Shown here: positions 17,382-25,771 of the stretch, in pieces | Numbering within the stretch: the first letter of the stretch is position 1 | Layout: the number at the start of each line of letters is the position of its first letter | Source: JAIXWP01 sp046309775 | GTDB lineage: Bacteria > Bacteroidota > Bacteroidia > Flavobacteriales_D > Sanyastnellaceae | Reading direction: 5' to 3' | Assembly: GCA_046309775.1 (NCBI GenBank) | Contig: JBKCOM010000162.1 | Coordinates: forward strand, 1-64,000 | Length of the DNA stretch: 64,000 bases | Notes under the pieces: generated by a model | Told to the model about the DNA's origin: nothing | The model's database searches: none | Seen by the model: only the letters and a program-made list of their open reading frames with translations | Translations under genes and position numbers: made by a program

Positions 17382-18024
17382 TGTATTTTTTTAAATCAAT
17401 TTCCTTTTTCAATAATGCGATATCTTCTATTGCATTCTTAAAGTGAAATTCAGTATTTCCGTAGAGCCCACGAATGTGGCCTTTGTCATCAATCAATCTA
17501 AAAATAGCCTCTTGCTTGGGGTTAGTTAAAAGAAATCCATTGCGAATTATGCTATCCATGGCCACTTGATCACCTGTCAAAAACTGCCATTTACCAGGAA
17601 ACTCATTATAACGCGTATTCGCCTCTACATAAGGCTTTAGGATAGCAGGCTGGTCGTATGCACAATCTGTAGAAAAACTTACGATGTAGATGTCTGGCTC
17701 CTTTCGATAACGAAAATTCAGGGTAAGCAAACGGTCGGTGATATCCTTGATATGCTCATCTTTCATTGAGTAAAATGCAGCCAAATAAACCTTACCCTTG
17801 AGTGAGTCTGAACTAAACGGGATGCCGTCTTGATTTTGAAATACAAAAGGAGGAATGGTATAGCCAGAGCTATCTAACTCTCCTGAAGCCTCCGGTCCGA
17901 AATACTTCAGCGTATTGAAATTATGCTTTCCTCCCACGCCGAATAGTAGCAACCAAACCAGTGGAAACAAAAAAAGTATACCGACAAGGCCGATATACTT
18001 TTTCCATTTATTACTATTAGACAT
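17347..18024 (-). CDS. SCO-like thioredoxin-fold protein lacking the copper cysteines
   Basis: About 225 residues from the ATG at 18024; another in-frame ATG lies 11 codons upstream and would overlap the subunit IV gene. One transmembrane anchor (YIGLVGILFLFPLVWLLLF) is followed by a domain that aligns by eye with the next gene's SCO domain: TIPPFVFQNQDG parallels KFSFINQDS, GKVYLAAFYS parallels GKIAVVDFFFS, and GHIRGLYGNTEF parallels MHIRGLYDGTST. Where SCO has CxxxC this protein has SMKDE, and the SVDP-like turn is replaced by FSTDCAYDQPAIL. It therefore cannot bind copper in the SCO way; a partner or structural role is likely. Confidence 0.8.
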   Translation of the reverse strand: MSNSNKWKKYIGLVGILFLFPLVWLLLFGVGGKHNFNTLKYFGPEASGELDSSGYTIPPFVFQNQDGIPFSSDSLKGKVYLAAFYSMKDEHIKDITDRLLTLNFRYRKEPDIYIVSFSTDCAYDQPAILKPYVEANTRYNEFPGKWQFLTGDQVAMDSIIRNGFLLTNPKQEAIFRLIDDKGHIRGLYGNTEFHFKNAIEDIALLKKEIDLKKYNERKAREQQGK

Positions 18025-18031
18025 TTCTTTC

Positions 18032-18409
18032 TTAGCGGAATGTGTTGTATGCGTCATGTGTTGCTAAACCTTCGGTTAGTCCGATAAATATCAGATACAT
18101 GATAAACAACGCATAAGGCAAAAGGATCACATACTTTAAATTTCTTCTTTCATCACCAAGGTGCATAAATACCAAAACAATATATGCTGCCTTCACGAGT
18201 GTGAGCACAATGAATCCAAGTTTGATTACTTCCCATTCAAACGTACCGTTTCTCTTGAAGAATACACCCATAAACACCTCTACCACTGTGAGCAAAGTCA
18301 ACAAGATGGTCACATTATAAAGCTTCTTGCGAATCTTCTTTCCTTCCTCCTCTGAGTGGGTAGCATTGAGAGCATAGCTATCATTTACATGCAAATCATC
18401 TCTTTCCAT
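18032..18409 (-). CDS. cytochrome c oxidase subunit IV family protein
   Basis: 125 residues with three transmembrane helices (LYNVTILLTLLTVVEVFMGVF, LGFIVLTLVKAAYIVLVFMH, ILLPYALFIMYLIFIGL), the layout of CyoD/CtaF small subunits of heme-copper oxidases. The segment KAAYIVLVFMHLGDERRNLK is characteristic of Bacteroidota and other caa3-type subunit IV proteins. It lies directly after subunit III and before the SCO pair, as expected for an oxidase operon. Confidence 0.9.
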   Translation of the reverse strand: MERDDLHVNDSYALNATHSEEEGKKIRKKLYNVTILLTLLTVVEVFMGVFFKRNGTFEWEVIKLGFIVLTLVKAAYIVLVFMHLGDERRNLKYVILLPYALFIMYLIFIGLTEGLATHDAYNTFR

Positions 18410-18446
18410 TTCTTTATTTTATTTGGATGGTTTGTAATTCGTTTGA

Positions 18447-19472
18447 TTAAACTAGATAGAAGAAAGTGAATACGAATACCCACACTAAATCTACAAAGTG
18501 CCAGTAGAGACCGATTTTCTCAATCATCTCATAATGACCTCTTCTTTCGAATACGCCTCTGAGAGCCATCAACCAAACAATGATATTGATTACAACTCCA
18601 GAGAACACGTGGAAGCCGTGGAAGCCTGTCACGAAAAAGAAGAAGTTCGCATATTGCTGTTGAACAGCGTATTCATTTTTGCTGAGGTTCGCTCCAAAAA
18701 CAACAGTATTGTCAGCCTTAGCTGCCCAAATTTTCTTTACATCTTCGCCTTCTACGGTGAGTTTTCTTAAATCTTTACCGTCTTTATATTCCAAAGTGTA
18801 TTTGTTCAAGATGAGTTTTTCTGGAACCATTGCAGATGCCTCTACGTCCGCGTGATCCGCATGCTCTGCGTGACCATGATCATCATGACCTGCCGCAGCG
18901 TGGGCGGCTTGACCTTCGAGAGCGTGCTCATATGCGTGACCGAAATCAGTATCCATGTGCACCCAAGAACCTGCGTTCAAATTCATTTCGAAAGTTTCAC
19001 CAGCATCGTTCTTTGCTGTAACAGTCAACGGCTTTTCAATTTGGAAACCACCGCCTGAACCGTGAATAAAGTGAGACCATTCCCATGCTTGTGAGCCAAG
19101 GAAGAAGAATCCACCAATGATGGTGTATCCCAACCACTTCACTACTCCTTTCTTATCATTTCTATGTCCGGCCTCTACTGCCAATACCATTGTAACTGAT
19201 GAAATGATGAGGATAAACGTCATAAGAGCGACGTACATCAATGGGTAGCTACCATGCAACCCAGGAAGAGCTTCAAACACCTGTTCACCAACAGGCCAAG
19301 GCTCTGTACTTCCGTGACGAATAACTCCGTACGCTGTGAGCAATCCTCCGAATGTCAATGCATCCGAAACGAGGAAATACCACATCATCATTTTACCATA
19401 AGTGATGCTAAAGGGAGATTGTCCACCGCCCCAAAGTTCTTCTTTGCTGATAGGTTTTGCGTGTCCTGCCAT
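18447..19472 (-). CDS. cytochrome c oxidase subunit III (long form with His-rich insert)
   Basis: 341 residues from the ATG at 19472 (MAGHAKPISKEELWGGG); eight more codons are open upstream but less plausible. The subunit III core is clear: MMMWYFLVSDALTFGGLLTAYG, a central EAGHRND/WLGYTIIGGFFFLGSQAWEW block, FVTGFHGFHVFSGV, and YWHFVDLVWVFVFTFFYLV. Between the HFIHGSGGG loop and the QQQYANFFFF helix is an insert of roughly 120 residues with a histidine/aspartate cluster (GHDDHGHAEHADHAD). It faces the periplasm if the usual topology holds. A second, shorter subunit III gene precedes it. Confidence 0.92.
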   Translation of the reverse strand: MAGHAKPISKEELWGGGQSPFSITYGKMMMWYFLVSDALTFGGLLTAYGVIRHGSTEPWPVGEQVFEALPGLHGSYPLMYVALMTFILIISSVTMVLAVEAGHRNDKKGVVKWLGYTIIGGFFFLGSQAWEWSHFIHGSGGGFQIEKPLTVTAKNDAGETFEMNLNAGSWVHMDTDFGHAYEHALEGQAAHAAAGHDDHGHAEHADHADVEASAMVPEKLILNKYTLEYKDGKDLRKLTVEGEDVKKIWAAKADNTVVFGANLSKNEYAVQQQYANFFFFVTGFHGFHVFSGVVINIIVWLMALRGVFERRGHYEMIEKIGLYWHFVDLVWVFVFTFFYLV

Positions 19473-19628
19473 AATGGTCTTGAAATTTGAGCGCAAGTTT
19501 ACTTCAGAATCCCCAAATGATAAAGGTATTCTGTAAAAAATATACGGTCTAAATTAACAATCAAGGTAAATATCTCTAGAAATCAATGTTCTCGATAGTT
19601 CAAAAACATTGTGAATCAGGCGTATGAA

Positions 19629-20420
19629 TTAACTTAGGTAGAAAATAAAGGCAAATAAATAAAGCCATAAAATACCCATAAAATGCCAATACATTCCACC
19701 AGCATAGAGGCTAATCCAGTTTTCTCTATTCAATCTGCCCTTGTAAATACGAACCGTATTCACCACAAGATAGATCAGGCCAAAGAATAAGTGGATGATG
19801 TGGATGTAAATGAGTACACTCAACATCGCTCCAGCCGCGTTGAATGTTTTTACCACGTCTTGTGTAACAGGCTGAATTCTGCCTGTATCAGAGCTCATGT
19901 AATATTCATTTCCTACCTTGTCAAGACGGTCTCCTTTATACTGGATGTAATAATCTGTTCCGTATTCACCAGAAAGCCTATCAAGGGCGTTCCAACGGTA
20001 TGCCTTCAATCCCTCCGGAGTTTCCGTGATGGTATATCCCATGCCCTTTCCAGCTAGATTTTTCCAAGCGGCATTCTGAGTAAAAGTGAAGCATATTCCG
20101 AGAACGAATGTAAGGCCCGTCAATATCATGGCATTCTTAGAGTTCCCTCCTTTCAATGCGCGCACCGCCATTATCATCGTCACGCTAGATGCAATGACAA
20201 ATGCATTGCTCACCCATAGGACCGCGGGTGGAACAATTTTTACCCAAATTAATTTACCATATAGTACGATCATCGCACTGGTAATGCCCGCAAAGAGCAT
20301 GACCACAGCAAAAATGATCAACCACATCATCATTTTCTTGGTACGAATCTTAATTTCAGGGGTGTGTCCCTCGAAAACGTCCATGCGAGACTTATCCTCG
20401 ATGGCAATATTTTCCGCCAT
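19629..20420 (-). CDS. cytochrome c oxidase subunit III (short form)
   Basis: 263 residues. It has the subunit III order of helices: MMMWLIIFAVVMLFAGITSAM, VLWVSNAFVIASSVTMIMAV, MILTGLTFVLGICFTFTQ, then a hydrophilic insert of about 60 residues (ALDRLSGEYGTDYYIQY), then YIHIIHLFFGLIYLVVN and the terminal MYWHFMGILWLYLFAFIFYL. Two consecutive subunit III genes are known in Bacteroidota oxidase operons. This copy starts 5 bp after the heme O synthase stop and is separated from the next subunit III gene by 156 bp. Confidence 0.9.
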   Translation of the reverse strand: MAENIAIEDKSRMDVFEGHTPEIKIRTKKMMMWLIIFAVVMLFAGITSAMIVLYGKLIWVKIVPPAVLWVSNAFVIASSVTMIMAVRALKGGNSKNAMILTGLTFVLGICFTFTQNAAWKNLAGKGMGYTITETPEGLKAYRWNALDRLSGEYGTDYYIQYKGDRLDKVGNEYYMSSDTGRIQPVTQDVVKTFNAAGAMLSVLIYIHIIHLFFGLIYLVVNTVRIYKGRLNRENWISLYAGGMYWHFMGILWLYLFAFIFYLS

Positions 20421-20425
20421 ATTTG

Positions 20426-21289
20426 TTAGAATTTATCGATTACATAAAACAATTGCACAATGGGTAGGTAGAAGAAGGATGCGAACATCAGTCTTCGTGC
20501 TTCTTTAACATCGCAAGTGCGATAAAGTTTATAAGCGTACCAAGCCATCATGACTCCCGCTGCCGTGGTAACGATGGCCGCCAAGTCTCCGACCATTGGC
20601 TGGTTCGTAGGCAAAGCCCAGGGAAGTAAACTAACAGGTATGAGGAATAGAGAGTAGACAAATATTTGAAAAGCACTTTTTTTGGTCCGCCCCTCATTGA
20701 AAGGTAGGAGCTTATAACCACCTCGCTCATAGTCTTCATGCGCCACCCAAGCTATTGCCCAGAAATGTGGAAACTGCCACATAAACTGCATTGCGAAAAG
20801 AAGACCCGCCTCCAAACCAAAGTCATTGGTAGCAGCCACATAGCCCAACATCGGCGGAATTGCACCAGGAAATGCACCAACGAATACAGCCAAGCTCGTT
20901 ATTCGCTTCAGTGGTGTATAGAGAAAAACGTATGAGAAAAAAGCAAAGAGACCAAGTATACCGCTTGCTTTATTGATAAAAACCCATAACAGGATAATAC
21001 CGGCAATACCTGCAATGGACGAAATAACAATGCCTTCGATTGGTGTCATTCGACCCACAGGTATCGGTCGACTCTTGGTGCGCTCCATGAGCTTATCCCA
21101 CTGTCGTTCCCAAACTTGGTTGAGGCCGTTGCTGCCTCCTGTAAGTAAAAAACCTCCTAAACAGAGCACCCAAATCTTGTAGCCTTCTGTGTTGCTGGTA
21201 CCCATAAAGAATCCCAAAACAGCTGATATTACTACAAGTAGTGTGAGTCGCACCTTGAACAAGGTGGAAATATCCTTGATCTTGCTCAT
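20426..21289 (-). CDS. ctaB: protoheme IX farnesyltransferase (heme O synthase)
   Basis: 287 residues from the ATG at 21289 (MSKIKDISTLFKVRLTLLVV); the frame is open for 22 more codons upstream. A UbiA-type membrane prenyltransferase that adds a farnesyl group to heme B to make heme O for the oxidase encoded downstream. The first Asp-rich region reads NQVWERQWDKLMERTKSRPIP, and the second prenyl site is near AWVAHEDYERGGYKLLP. Eight or nine transmembrane helices are visible. It is the first gene in the window's cytochrome oxidase run. Confidence 0.95.
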   Translation of the reverse strand: MSKIKDISTLFKVRLTLLVVISAVLGFFMGTSNTEGYKIWVLCLGGFLLTGGSNGLNQVWERQWDKLMERTKSRPIPVGRMTPIEGIVISSIAGIAGIILLWVFINKASGILGLFAFFSYVFLYTPLKRITSLAVFVGAFPGAIPPMLGYVAATNDFGLEAGLLFAMQFMWQFPHFWAIAWVAHEDYERGGYKLLPFNEGRTKKSAFQIFVYSLFLIPVSLLPWALPTNQPMVGDLAAIVTTAAGVMMAWYAYKLYRTCDVKEARRLMFASFFYLPIVQLFYVIDKF

Positions 21290-21400
21290 AAATGTGCTCT
21301 CTGTGGATGTTATGGTACCAGATGTCTTCAGGACGTATAAAAATTTCGTGTGCAAATTTAATCTACCTCGGCGCTATTGAAACATGAAATTGGTAAATAA

Positions 21401-22912
21401 TTAGAAAATCCAATTCGGCTTCGTCAGCCCCGACAATCTAATACCCAATAACACTAAATGATCGGTATTTGTTAAGCCCGCAGAGAAGTTTTTTCTATAA
21501 ACATGATTTACAAAAACTTCCAATCCTCGCCTGGTAATACTTTTTGAAATGGTGATATCACTGAAGAATACGTCGTTACGTCTGCCCTGAAACATTTTAT
21601 TCCCGAAATCTCTGAAAGGCGCCTTGTAAGATCGAAAGATGTCCCCACCTAAATTGTCTACTTGCAAATCTTCATTGATATCGCTATCTAGGCCTTGACG
21701 ATAGGCTACAAACACACATTCTACGGTATAACCCTTTTTCAACCGCAAATCAAAACGCTGCACGAACTCTGCAAAATTCGCCCCCAAAGGATGGGCGATT
21801 GGTTGAAACATATGTCCCCACGACTGTAAAGGACTGCCGTGACTGTACGTAAAAGGTCGCACCGTATTTATCTCCCCTTGCACGAAGACGCCTTTTTCTA
21901 AATTCAACCATTTATAACCTACTTGTCCACCAAACTTATTGGCCCACCACCCCGTGCGGTTGCGCAATTCGCCAAGTAAAAATTCATCTAACACAAACTG
22001 CCCATAAAACTGAAGCCTTTTAGTTGCTTTGTATTTGAATCCACCTCCTAAAAGCACATTGTCTGCAGAACCCTGCGCGAATTCTACAGGCCGATAAAAT
22101 ATAAGTGGATTTAAGTAATGCAATTCGAAATTCCTATTATTCAAGCTATCTCTCGCCTGCCAAACCACCATTTCAAAGGCGCTCAACTGCAATCGTTTGG
22201 TGATATCAATCGATATCCCATGTGATGCTGAATATTTCTTTTCGGAACCTTGCGAAAATTGCGTGTACAACACATTAAAGCGAACCTTCCACACATCAAT
22301 TCTTGCATTCAAGTAGGGATATGCTGGAGCGTTGTCGCTTATAATTAATGAACGATAGCCATCGCCCCAAAACTGCTTGCCGCGTCCGGCCTCAAAATAA
22401 AAGTGCTTGCCTGCCTGATAACCGAGGAATCCAAAAGGATAGTGAGCGACTGTGCCCACACCTCCAATGCTATCCAATCTTCCTACACCTGGAAGCACAT
22501 CTCTGGCTGAAATGAACCCGTCTAAATAGCGAGGCGTATTGGCAAGAAAGGCAGTATAACCCAACATCGCTACCCAACGCTTATTGGAAGTGAAGCTCAA
22601 TGCAGCACCCATAAATGATGCAGTAGAAAATCTTGTCGACTCTAAATCACCACCACCACTCAAAGAGGCAATTGGGGTAATGTTCAAACTTGCCTTCTCT
22701 GAAACTGTCAGCCGAGTAGTATCGTATTCTGATCTCATAAAGGGTGGCAAAGGCCTAAAGACACTATGCATTCCAAATCCTCTTTGGGAATAGCGATAAA
22801 ATAAAGAGTCGGAAAGTTCCCAAAACTGCCCTCTCTTCAGCTCTTGCGCAAATGCAGGCGCGATGCTGAAAAGAAATAGGATGATGATATATATTTTTTT
22901 TCTTAAATTCAT
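21401..22912 (-). CDS. RemB/Wzi-like outer membrane beta-barrel protein
   Basis: 503 residues with a signal peptide (MNLRKKIYIIILFLFSIAPAFAQ). The body is a large beta-barrel. Marker segments include FYFEAGRGKQFWGDGYRSL, which resembles the capsule-assembly Wzi fold and the Flavobacterium gliding-associated RemB family, plus GLDSDINEDLQVDN, a calcium-loop-like stretch. It ends in an aromatic residue (PNWIF), as outer membrane barrels do. A clear paralogue is encoded at 49595-51073 (FGQQ and GHGYRSLILTDG segments match). Function in polysaccharide anchoring or surface adhesion is inferred from the family only. Confidence 0.8.
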   Translation of the reverse strand: MNLRKKIYIIILFLFSIAPAFAQELKRGQFWELSDSLFYRYSQRGFGMHSVFRPLPPFMRSEYDTTRLTVSEKASLNITPIASLSGGGDLESTRFSTASFMGAALSFTSNKRWVAMLGYTAFLANTPRYLDGFISARDVLPGVGRLDSIGGVGTVAHYPFGFLGYQAGKHFYFEAGRGKQFWGDGYRSLIISDNAPAYPYLNARIDVWKVRFNVLYTQFSQGSEKKYSASHGISIDITKRLQLSAFEMVVWQARDSLNNRNFELHYLNPLIFYRPVEFAQGSADNVLLGGGFKYKATKRLQFYGQFVLDEFLLGELRNRTGWWANKFGGQVGYKWLNLEKGVFVQGEINTVRPFTYSHGSPLQSWGHMFQPIAHPLGANFAEFVQRFDLRLKKGYTVECVFVAYRQGLDSDINEDLQVDNLGGDIFRSYKAPFRDFGNKMFQGRRNDVFFSDITISKSITRRGLEVFVNHVYRKNFSAGLTNTDHLVLLGIRLSGLTKPNWIF

Positions 22913-23035
22913 AGCACCAATTCGGGCAGATTCGAAGCAACGACTGCAATATTAATCATTAATAATCTTTTTGTTAAAAAGACCTTGATGCGCAGCCAAC
23001 TTTGAATGTTATTGAGTGTTTTATTTGTGTTAACT

Positions 23036-25255
23036 ATGCAGAAGACCAAGATTGACATCGAAGAAGAGAAACGGGAGATATTGAGAAGATATCGCGGCTT
23101 GCTGCGCGTAAGTCACCGTTCAAGATCGCGCAGCGAGCGAATGCGCATTCGCAAGGCCTTTGAGGTCGCTGTGGACGCCCACAAAGACATGCGACGCAAA
23201 AGTGGTGAACCCTACATCTATCATCCGATTGCCGTAGCTAAAATTTGCGCAGAAGAACTCGGCCTCGGCACCACCGCCATCGTTTGTGCCTTGCTTCACG
23301 ACACCGTTGAGGATACAGACATTACACTGGACGATATTGAAACTCTTTTCGGTAAAAAAGAAAGAACCATCATTGATGGTTTGACCAAAATCAGCGGCGT
23401 TTCAGACTACAGCAATACAAGCGACCAAGCGGAAAACTTCCGTAAAATGTTGCTCACCCTCAGCGATGACGTGCGTGTTATTCTGATCAAACTCGCTGAT
23501 CGATTACACAACATGAGAACGCTCAACCACATGGCGCGAGAAAAGCAACTCAAAATCGCCAGTGAGACCATGTTTCTCTATGCTCCCCTTGCCCACCGAC
23601 TAGGGTTGTACAACATAAAAACAGAGCTTGAAGATTTAAGTCTGAAATTCAAGGAGCCGGAAAACTACGAAGACATTGTAAACCGACTCCAGAAAACACA
23701 AGCTGTAAGAACGCGATTCATCAATGCTTTCACACTGCCAATCAGACGAGAACTCGATCGTCAAGGGTTGAAATATGATATTAAAAGCCGCACTAAATCG
23801 GTTTTTTCCATTTACAATAAGATTCATAAAAAAGGTGTTCCCTTTGAAGAAATATATGACGTATTTGCAATTCGCATTATTCTCAAAAGCCCTGTAGAAA
23901 CTGAAAAAGCAGATTGTTGGCGCGTATATTCTATCGTGACTGATTTTTACCAGCCCAGTCCCGAACGACTTCGCGATTGGATCAGCATACCCAAGTCTAG
24001 CGGATATGAATCATTGCATACCACCGTGATGTCTCCCACTGGCAAGTGGGTGGAGGTTCAAATCCGATCTGAAAGAATGGATGATCTTGCGGAAAAAGGT
24101 TACGCAGCTCACTGGAAATATAAAGAAAGCCCCGAGACACCTGAAAGTAAGATGGACAAATGGCTTCAGCAGATTCGTGAAGTGCTGGAAAGCCCATCTG
24201 ACAATGCTTTGGAGTTTATTGACAACTTTAAACTCTCTCTATTCTCAGAAGAAATCTACGTCTTCACTCCAGAAGGAGATTTAAAGACACTTCCGGTTGG
24301 CGCAACCACGCTCGATTTTGCATTTCACATTCACAGCCAAATTGGTTATCACTGCATCGGGGCGAAAGTAAATTACAAGCTCGTACCCCTCAGCCACAAG
24401 CTTCGCAGCGGTGATCAGGTAGAAATTTTAACTTCGAAAAAACAACGACCAAAGGAAGATTGGCTCTCCATTGTAGTCACTGCAAGCGCTCGTCAAAAGA
24501 TAAAGAACGCTCTAAAAGAAGAGAAAAAGCAAATCGCCGATGATGGGAAAGAAATGCTCAAAAGGCGCTTCAACAATCTCAAAGTGGAATGGCTAAGTGC
24601 AAACATCGATGAGATGGTTCGTCACTTTGATACAGATTCTGCGCTTGAGTTGTACTATCGCATTGCTAAGGGAACCATCGATCTCAAAAAACTTAAGGGA
24701 TACTCGATAGAAGCTGGAAGAATTTTGTTTGAGCGCACTGTAGTATTGCCTGAAAAAACAGAGTCAAAAAATGTGACCACCGCACCCGCCAAGGGAGAAA
24801 CACTCTTGATTGGTGACGAAAAACAAAAGGTAGACTTCACACTTGCAGCGTGCTGTAATCCAATTCCGGGTGATGAGGTCTTTGGATTTATCACCGTCAA
24901 CGAAGGCATCAAAATTCACCGCACCAATTGTCCAAATGCTCAAGAGCTAATGAGCAAATACGCTTATCGCGTCATCAAAGCACGCTGGAGCAATAAAGAA
25001 TTAGTGCAGTTTGAAGTAGGACTCAAATTTTCCGGAATCGACGATGTGGGATTGGTACAAAAAATTACCAATATCATCTCCACCGATATGAACGTAAACA
25101 TGAAAGCCATAAGCTTTGAAGCAAATAATGGAATATTTCAGGGCAAGGTAGTGGTATTGGTTCACGACACTGATCACTTGAGCACCCTGATGGATCAACT
25201 AAAAGCGGTGGAAGGTGTTTTAACTGTAGATAGAATAGAAAGCGAATTTGCCTGA
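23036..25255 (+). CDS. spoT: bifunctional (p)ppGpp synthetase/hydrolase
   Basis: 739 residues from the ATG at 23036; ten upstream codons are open but unneeded. Domain order is standard: HD hydrolase (residues about 45-190, YIYHPIAVAKIC, CALLHDTVEDTD, IKLADRLHNMRTL), synthetase (about 230-380, KSRTKSVFSIYNKI, SGYESLHTTV, EVQIRSERM, GYAAHWKYKE), TGS (YVFTPEGDLKTLP, DFAFHIHSQIGYHC), a CC/ZBD-like region with two adjacent cysteines (LAACCNPIPGDEVFGFIT) and a C-terminal ACT domain (GLVQKITNIISTDMNVNMKAI). Both catalytic halves look intact. It precedes fur and purA, an order common in Bacteroidota. Confidence 0.96.
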   Translation: MQKTKIDIEEEKREILRRYRGLLRVSHRSRSRSERMRIRKAFEVAVDAHKDMRRKSGEPYIYHPIAVAKICAEELGLGTTAIVCALLHDTVEDTDITLDDIETLFGKKERTIIDGLTKISGVSDYSNTSDQAENFRKMLLTLSDDVRVILIKLADRLHNMRTLNHMAREKQLKIASETMFLYAPLAHRLGLYNIKTELEDLSLKFKEPENYEDIVNRLQKTQAVRTRFINAFTLPIRRELDRQGLKYDIKSRTKSVFSIYNKIHKKGVPFEEIYDVFAIRIILKSPVETEKADCWRVYSIVTDFYQPSPERLRDWISIPKSSGYESLHTTVMSPTGKWVEVQIRSERMDDLAEKGYAAHWKYKESPETPESKMDKWLQQIREVLESPSDNALEFIDNFKLSLFSEEIYVFTPEGDLKTLPVGATTLDFAFHIHSQIGYHCIGAKVNYKLVPLSHKLRSGDQVEILTSKKQRPKEDWLSIVVTASARQKIKNALKEEKKQIADDGKEMLKRRFNNLKVEWLSANIDEMVRHFDTDSALELYYRIAKGTIDLKKLKGYSIEAGRILFERTVVLPEKTESKNVTTAPAKGETLLIGDEKQKVDFTLAACCNPIPGDEVFGFITVNEGIKIHRTNCPNAQELMSKYAYRVIKARWSNKELVQFEVGLKFSGIDDVGLVQKITNIISTDMNVNMKAISFEANNGIFQGKVVVLVHDTDHLSTLMDQLKAVEGVLTVDRIESEFA

Positions 25256-25262
25256 TAGCGTA

Positions 25263-25270
25263 TAACTTTG
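25263..25270 (+). promoter_or_regulatory. -7 element of fur promoter
   Basis: TAACTTTG matches the Bacteroidota -7 consensus TAnnTTTG and lies 4 nt before the fur ATG. No good -33 TTTG is seen at the usual spacing, so this is tentative; the transcript would have almost no leader. Confidence 0.4.
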
Positions 25271-25274
25271 CACC

Positions 25275-25715
25275 ATGGTATCGCAAGAACTACAAGAAAA
25301 AGTGAAGGGCATTTTTACGGCATACCTGGAACAAAACCAGCACCGCAAGACACCCGAGCGCTTTGCAATATTGAGTGAAATATACAACCACAATGGGCAT
25401 TTTGACATTGAGTCGTTGTACACCAATATGAAAAATAAAAAGTATCGTGTATCTCGCGCTACCCTCTACAATACCATTGAGCTATTGCTAGCCTGTAATC
25501 TTGTGCGGAAGCATCAATTTGGTCAAAACACAGCTCATTTCGAAAAAGCCTACCAAAATCAACAGCACGACCATATCATTCTCATGGATTCTGGGGAGGT
25601 TCTAGAGTTTTGTGACCCTCGTATTCAAAACATCAAAGCCACCTTGGAAGAAATTTTTGGCATCGAAATCATGCACCATAGCTTGAATTTTTACGGAAAG
25701 AAGAAGGAAAAATAA
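25275..25715 (+). CDS. fur: Fur family metal-responsive transcriptional regulator
   Basis: 146 residues. The N-terminal winged helix carries KTPERFAILSEIYNHNGHFDIESLY and the recognition helix segment RVSRATLYNTIELLLACNLV. The dimer/metal domain has HFEKAYQNQQHDHIILMDSG, giving the HxH ligands, and VLEFCDPRIQ with the single cysteine. The second structural CxxC pair of E. coli Fur is absent, as in many Bacteroidota homologues. It could be Fur, Zur or PerR by sequence alone. It lies 19 bp after spoT and before purA. Confidence 0.88.
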   Translation: MVSQELQEKVKGIFTAYLEQNQHRKTPERFAILSEIYNHNGHFDIESLYTNMKNKKYRVSRATLYNTIELLLACNLVRKHQFGQNTAHFEKAYQNQQHDHIILMDSGEVLEFCDPRIQNIKATLEEIFGIEIMHHSLNFYGKKKEK

Positions 25716-25745
25716 TATTCCCTTTTCTAATTCTCCGTTAGCCAT

Positions 25746-25753
25746 TACCTTTG
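25746..25753 (+). promoter_or_regulatory. -7 element of purA promoter
   Basis: TACCTTTG fits TAnnTTTG, 18 nt before the purA ATG. The -33 region is T-rich (about 25722-25726) but has no clean TTG. Confidence 0.4.
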
Positions 25754-25771
25754 CGCTTTACCAACAGATAG

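Noticed and set aside
23138..23153. 16-bp palindrome GCGAATGCGCATTCGC inside spoT
   Set aside because: Single copy, no relation to the recurrent palindrome in its centre, and it encodes a plausible Arg-rich stretch of the N-terminus; likely chance.
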